Of a stretch of DNA of 64,000 nt, positions 59,715-64,000 are shown in pieces. The first letter of the stretch is position 1. Every line of letters starts with the position of its first letter. Source of the stretch: CAIJXB01 sp964439595 (GTDB lineage Bacteria; Chlamydiota; Chlamydiia; Chlamydiales; Rhabdochlamydiaceae); NCBI GenBank assembly GCA_964439595.1, contig CAYTOK010000014.1, positions 1 through 64,000 of the forward strand, written 5' to 3'. Below the pieces are notes generated by a model. That model worked only from the letters and a program-made list of their open reading frames with translations, was not told the DNA's origin and searched no databases. The position numbers and the translations under genes were made by a program.

Positions 59715-61049
59715 TTACGTCTTTGTTTGCGGCAAAAATGCATGGCGAGTTTCTTCTAACACTTCTTTAGATAGCCCCATAATGCCAATTAAATTAATTA
59801 CAAGCATCAAGGAAATTGAAATATCCGCTAACACCCATACAAAATCTACCTGCATAAGAGCCCCAACAGGAATAAGCGCTAAATACACATATTGCATGTA
59901 AAGGGCTTTTTTCTTATTCCATAGAAATTCCGCAGCTTTTGCTAAACATCCCCCCCAAGCAATGACTGTTGTGTAGGCAAAAAGAAATAAAGAAACTATC
60001 ACAATGGTAAGCCCAATATTATCTCCAAACACCTTTTGAAAAGCAAAAACAACCATATTCGTACTTTCTAAGCCTTCCTTTGTGAAGGCTCCTGTTACAA
60101 GTAAAACCAAAGCAGTCATAGAACACATAATCATTACTAAAAAAGGAGCTACAAGAGTTAAAATCCCACTCATTACAGGGTTTTTTGTAGAAGCTCCCGA
60201 TTGTAAAATAGGAACGATTCCAGTTCCTGCATCAGTCGCAAAGACCCCCCTTTCTAAACCAGTAGAAATTGCTTTAACTACACTAAAACCCATAAGCCCA
60301 CCAGCAAACGAACTAAAAGAAAAAGCACTTGTCCAAAGCAGCTCTAAAGACGGCAACAATTCTTCTTTATAACAAAAAAGGATCACACAGGCTGAAAAAA
60401 GATAAATAGCAGCCATAAAAGGCACAATAGACGCTGCCGCTTTAGCAATACGCTGTATACCTCCAAGCATCACAAGGGCGGAGCCTATCGCAATAATAAC
60501 ACCTAAAAGCACAGGATTAAATCCTATAGCTTTTAAGGGCAAAACTATAGAGTTTATTTGAGCGAAATTTCCAACAGCAATTGCTGCAATGATTGTACAA
60601 AAAGAAAAGCCCACTGCAAGCTTTTTAAATCCAAGTCCATTTTGTAAATAGTACATAGGACCTCCAACATATTCTCCAGAGGCATTCTTCACTCTATATT
60701 TAGCGCCTAAAAGACAACTGCTATACTGGATGATGGAGCCTAAAAATGCCATAATCCACATCCAAACTAAAGAGCCAGGGCCACCTGTTGCAAGAGCAAC
60801 CGCCATACCTGATATATTTCCCGTGCCAAGGTTACCAGCAATCACAGCAGAAACAGCCTGATAATTACTAACCGTCCCTTCCCCTTCTTGCTTAGAGCGA
60901 AACAAACAGCGTAAGCTTTCGCCTAGCTTTGCCACCTGTAAATACCGAAGCTTTACCGTAAAAACGAGTCCTAAAATTACAAGAACTGGGAAAACTAAAT
61001 AAAAAGTAACCCCTTGATTTATTTCTAAAAGAAACTGTTGAAAAGACAT
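59715..61049 (-). CDS. alanine/glycine:cation symporter (AGCS family)
   Basis: This 444-residue inner-membrane protein has about 11 hydrophobic segments. Family blocks are present: VSAVIAGNLGTGNISGMAVA (about 64-83), GPGSLVWMWIMAFLGSIIQY, SGEYVGGPMYYLQNGLG (about 122-138), and ERGVFATDAGTGIVPI. It imports alanine or glycine with sodium or protons, useful for an intracellular bacterium living on host amino acids. Chlamydiaceae have a related gene (dagA). It stands alone, convergent with obgE. Confidence 0.93.
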   Translation of the reverse strand: MSFQQFLLEINQGVTFYLVFPVLVILGLVFTVKLRYLQVAKLGESLRCLFRSKQEGEGTVSNYQAVSAVIAGNLGTGNISGMAVALATGGPGSLVWMWIMAFLGSIIQYSSCLLGAKYRVKNASGEYVGGPMYYLQNGLGFKKLAVGFSFCTIIAAIAVGNFAQINSIVLPLKAIGFNPVLLGVIIAIGSALVMLGGIQRIAKAAASIVPFMAAIYLFSACVILFCYKEELLPSLELLWTSAFSFSSFAGGLMGFSVVKAISTGLERGVFATDAGTGIVPILQSGASTKNPVMSGILTLVAPFLVMIMCSMTALVLLVTGAFTKEGLESTNMVVFAFQKVFGDNIGLTIVIVSLFLFAYTTVIAWGGCLAKAAEFLWNKKKALYMQYVYLALIPVGALMQVDFVWVLADISISLMLVINLIGIMGLSKEVLEETRHAFLPQTKT

Positions 61050-61140
61050 AAAAAAAAGTCCATATTATAAAAAAGCTAATTGTAACAGAAAAAACAGATC
61101 AATTCTAGACTTTTCTAAACTATCCCAAAGGTAAAAATGT

Positions 61141-63894
61141 CTATCTCCGAATAGGAACCAATGATCCTACTCCTTCTATTAAAACAGAAATTCTCTTACG
61201 ATTTTTTTTAGAAAAAATCTTTCGCATAGAACTAGAAACCTCTTGAAAAGTAATTTTTTCTAATTCATCTATGTTTTTCTTTAACTTTTGCGCCCTGGCC
61301 TCTTTGCTTTTCATAGCTCTTTCATGCTCTAAATCGATGAGTAAACTACTACGAATTAGCTCCATTTGCTCCAAGGAGAAAAACTCTTCATTATTTTCAG
61401 AAAAATCGTCCAAAAAAGCTTCAACTCTTTCTAAAAGGTCCTTGGGTTTATGCGTACTTGATTGCAAAGCAAAACCATAACAGATCTGATTCTCTATCAC
61501 CTCATTCCAACTATACAATTTATAAGCAGTTTGTTGACAAGTTCTAAGCTCGCGAAAAAAAGCGTTCTGCAAAACCACGCTAATTATTTGACTAACGGCA
61601 AATCCTTTATCTACATCACAACCAGAAGAAACAAAAGATAGCAATGCATGTCCTCTACGATGTGTTCTACAAGAGAGCAAAACTTCTTTGGAAAAGTCAT
61701 GAACTGGGGACTCCTGATAGACGGGGCTATAGGAAGAAAAAGGAGTTTTCTCATAGATGGCCTGGCAAATATCTAAAACTTCTTCCGGTGATATTTTCCC
61801 TAAAAAGGCCCCTTCCACAAAAAGCTCTTTAAATTGCTCTTTTTGAAACTGTTTATAATTTTCATAAGATACGCTCATCATTTCCTGATAAATTTCCATC
61901 TGAGTAAATTCCGCAAGAGTTAAATAGGAGTCAACAATTTGCCTTGCATACCCTAGTGGATCAGGATCTCCTCCGTATCTAGAAAGCAGCTCTTTTTTCG
62001 CTTTAGAAAATTGCAATTTAGAAGCCTTGTGCTCTTTTAATACAGAAAAAAATCGCAAACAATGCTCTTTTAAAAGTTCCACCTTAGAAAAAAGCAAAAT
62101 ACAAAGCTGATACTTTTCTATGCTAATTTTCCAATCAATTTCTTCTTCTTTAAATTCTTGTATAAGAGCCTCTTCTACAGTTTGTATGAAAAACTTATAC
62201 AAAGCCTCGTTTCGCAAAGAACCCCCTAAATCTTTCATAGATAAACAAAAAAAAGCTTCTATATTATTTCCCCTTTGCGAAGATTCTACAAGTCGAATCC
62301 TCGCAACCTGGTCATCCAAAACAAAAAATGGTTCTGGAACAAGAATTACCTCATCTGTAGACAAAGAGCCCTTATCTTCTTGCATAGGTTGAAAGTCAAA
62401 CTGAGGGTGGGGATCCAGTGAAGACCAATACAAAATCTTCGCTCTAGGTATTTGATGAACCCTATATTTAGTACCCATCCATCTTTCTAAAGAAGACCCT
62501 ACAGCACCCGTCTCTTTAAAAGGCGAAACCAAAAAGTAAAGACAACGTTTCGGTGTTAACTCTTTTAATATAGCAAAAACCTGGGAAACTGACTCCAAAA
62601 CATCTAGGGAAGAAACATCGGGATACACCTGTAAATTCTCATCAATAAGATCTTTTGCTATTTGCATAGCACACTGATGCCCTTTAAAAAAACACTTTCT
62701 CTTGCTATCTTGCTCTCGAAAAATTAAATAGTCAGGTATCGGGTTTTTTCTTAAAAAAGCTAACACCTCAAAACACCTTCTTATGACTTTTTCGTAGTTT
62801 CTAACTCCCTTACGAGTTAAATCCACTGTAATTTTAAAAATACCATGCTCTCTTTCTACCTTCCAAAAATTAGCACCAACTGCTGTCGCAAGTCCTTCTT
62901 TTTCTAAAATTCTCGTAAGACTGTTTATATATCCGTGACTCAGAACCCTTTCTAATAGTTGGAAAGCAAAATTCTCCTTAGAGCCAAACGCAACTGGAGA
63001 AATCTCCCACAGTAAAGACATCGTCCTTTGATTAAAGGTTGCATCCAAATGAATTAAACTTTCTCTTTGAGAAGGTGAAGATAGGGATCCTTGATAGGTT
63101 TCGTTTTCTGAATTTTCTCTAATCGGGATGCGAGAAAAAAAGAAAGTAGATAGCTCTATTAACTCTTCCATTGGCAAGGAAGACAAAAAAACAAAACACA
63201 TAGCATTTGGCCTATAATACCTTTCAAACCAATTCTGAATATCTTTCTGAGTAATTGCCTGCAAAGATTCCAAATTGCCACAAGAAAAATTGGTATTAGG
63301 ATGCTCTAGATTACCCGTCTCTTTAAAAACTCTCCAAATACGAGCAAACTCATCCTCTATACCATCTTCAAATTCATGATGAACTGCGTACACTTCTCTA
63401 TCTATTGCCGATTTAGAAAAAAGAGGATCTATAAAAAAATGTGAAAACCTATCTAAAACGCCACGTAGATCAGCATTTTTTTTAATAGAAAAACCATAAA
63501 CTGTCCTATCTCGCAGTGTAGAGGCATTGCATTCACCTCCTCTTTCATGAATATACTGCATATATTCAGATTCCGCAGGAAATTCTTTAGTTCCTAAAAA
63601 TAAAAGATGTTCTACAAAATGTGCCATCCCTGGATGCTCTGGAGGGTCATTCCAAGATCCAACTTCTATAGAAACAGCTCCAGAAGACTCTAAAAGCTCA
63701 GGGTCTGAACATAAAAACACCTTAAGTCCATTAGGTAAAAGCAGTTTTACAAGCTTAGAATCTCCCCTATCAAAATTCGATAAATCTTTAAGAACTTGAT
63801 ATCTACCTTGTTCAGGAGCCCCCATCCCACCATATATAAAGTCCTGTATCATCAAACTAAGAACTAAGCAAAAAACTACGATCTTCTTCAGCAC
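61141..63894 (-). CDS. M16-family zinc metalloprotease (insulinase/pitrilysin type), exported
   Basis: This 917-residue protein has an N-terminal signal-type stretch (KIVVFCLVLSLMIQDFIYGG). The inverted zinc motif HFVEH lies near residue 92, with the third ligand Glu in the downstream EVYAVHHEFED block (about 168-178). Four M16 repeats follow, the second and later ones without zinc ligands, as in pitrilysin and insulin-degrading enzyme. Such enzymes degrade small peptides, here probably in the periplasm. Chlamydiaceae carry a comparable insulinase gene (CT806). Length is normal for single-chain M16A enzymes. Confidence 0.93.
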   Translation of the reverse strand: MLKKIVVFCLVLSLMIQDFIYGGMGAPEQGRYQVLKDLSNFDRGDSKLVKLLLPNGLKVFLCSDPELLESSGAVSIEVGSWNDPPEHPGMAHFVEHLLFLGTKEFPAESEYMQYIHERGGECNASTLRDRTVYGFSIKKNADLRGVLDRFSHFFIDPLFSKSAIDREVYAVHHEFEDGIEDEFARIWRVFKETGNLEHPNTNFSCGNLESLQAITQKDIQNWFERYYRPNAMCFVFLSSLPMEELIELSTFFFSRIPIRENSENETYQGSLSSPSQRESLIHLDATFNQRTMSLLWEISPVAFGSKENFAFQLLERVLSHGYINSLTRILEKEGLATAVGANFWKVEREHGIFKITVDLTRKGVRNYEKVIRRCFEVLAFLRKNPIPDYLIFREQDSKRKCFFKGHQCAMQIAKDLIDENLQVYPDVSSLDVLESVSQVFAILKELTPKRCLYFLVSPFKETGAVGSSLERWMGTKYRVHQIPRAKILYWSSLDPHPQFDFQPMQEDKGSLSTDEVILVPEPFFVLDDQVARIRLVESSQRGNNIEAFFCLSMKDLGGSLRNEALYKFFIQTVEEALIQEFKEEEIDWKISIEKYQLCILLFSKVELLKEHCLRFFSVLKEHKASKLQFSKAKKELLSRYGGDPDPLGYARQIVDSYLTLAEFTQMEIYQEMMSVSYENYKQFQKEQFKELFVEGAFLGKISPEEVLDICQAIYEKTPFSSYSPVYQESPVHDFSKEVLLSCRTHRRGHALLSFVSSGCDVDKGFAVSQIISVVLQNAFFRELRTCQQTAYKLYSWNEVIENQICYGFALQSSTHKPKDLLERVEAFLDDFSENNEEFFSLEQMELIRSSLLIDLEHERAMKSKEARAQKLKKNIDELEKITFQEVSSSMRKIFSKKNRKRISVLIEGVGSLVPIRR

Positions 63895-64000
63895 CCATTA
63901 CCTCCTTCAAACTACTAATTCAGCTAAATCAACTCTATAAATACAAAAAACACAAAAATTAAAATACATTCACTAAAAACCCTGAAAACACCCCTAAAAT

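Overview
The window is an AT-rich chromosomal segment of an environmental, probably amoeba-associated member of the phylum Chlamydiota. The main evidence is gene order. A type III secretion (T3SS) block runs in the chlamydial order sctN-sctO-sctP-sctQ-pkn5-sctC. Other chlamydial neighbourhoods are rnc-radA-hemC, dapF-clpP-glyA, and a metal ABC transporter followed by rplU-rpmA-obgE. The lysine genes dapL and dapF, a SWIM/SNF2 helicase and a Lpg1974-like porin fit the same picture. All identifications come from reading motifs and gene order; no database search was run.

Layout. 1-2.7 kb is mobile-element debris: the start of a TnpB-like gene cut by the window edge, an intact DDE transposase gene, and a decayed second transposase. 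A lone glycosyltransferase-like gene follows (2.7-3.5 kb). 3.7-20.0 kb is one co-directional T3SS unit, with many genes overlapping by 4-11 bases. It holds a candidate inner-rod protein, the ATPase, its stalk, an extra-long proline-rich ruler-like protein plus a small paralogue of its C-terminal domain, the C-ring protein, the Pkn5 kinase, a giant 2261-residue secretin, a lipoprotein and a YidD-like protein. 20.4-24.3 kb holds a TPR-CHAT protease-like gene with an unknown partner. 24.5-27 kb has a dicarboxylate/glutamate symporter overlapping a membrane protein with a RING-H2-like finger. 27-31.6 kb has two related Ser/Thr kinases and der. 31.7-45.4 kb is mostly housekeeping on the minus strand: helicase, dapF, clpP, glyA, a DUF4143-type ATPase, rlmF, hemD, hemC, radA and rnc. 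45.5-51.5 kb has dapL and small metabolic or accessory genes. 51.6-54.7 kb has a secreted GH5 cellulase-like enzyme divergent from a porin. 55.0-59.7 kb has tRNA-Ser, a zinc/manganese ABC transporter, L21, L27 and ObgE. 59.7-63.9 kb has an amino-acid symporter and an M16 protease.

How the parts fit. Several genes look host-directed: the T3SS, possible effector kinases, the RING-like protein, the CHAT protein and a secreted cellulase that could act on amoebal cyst cellulose. The strongest novelty is the T3SS secretin. Between its ordinary N-terminal domains and its ordinary secretin barrel are 21 tandem NolW-like modules, three of them almost identical. It sits in the same operon as an enlarged ruler-like protein, which suggests that stalk and ruler may have expanded together (inference).
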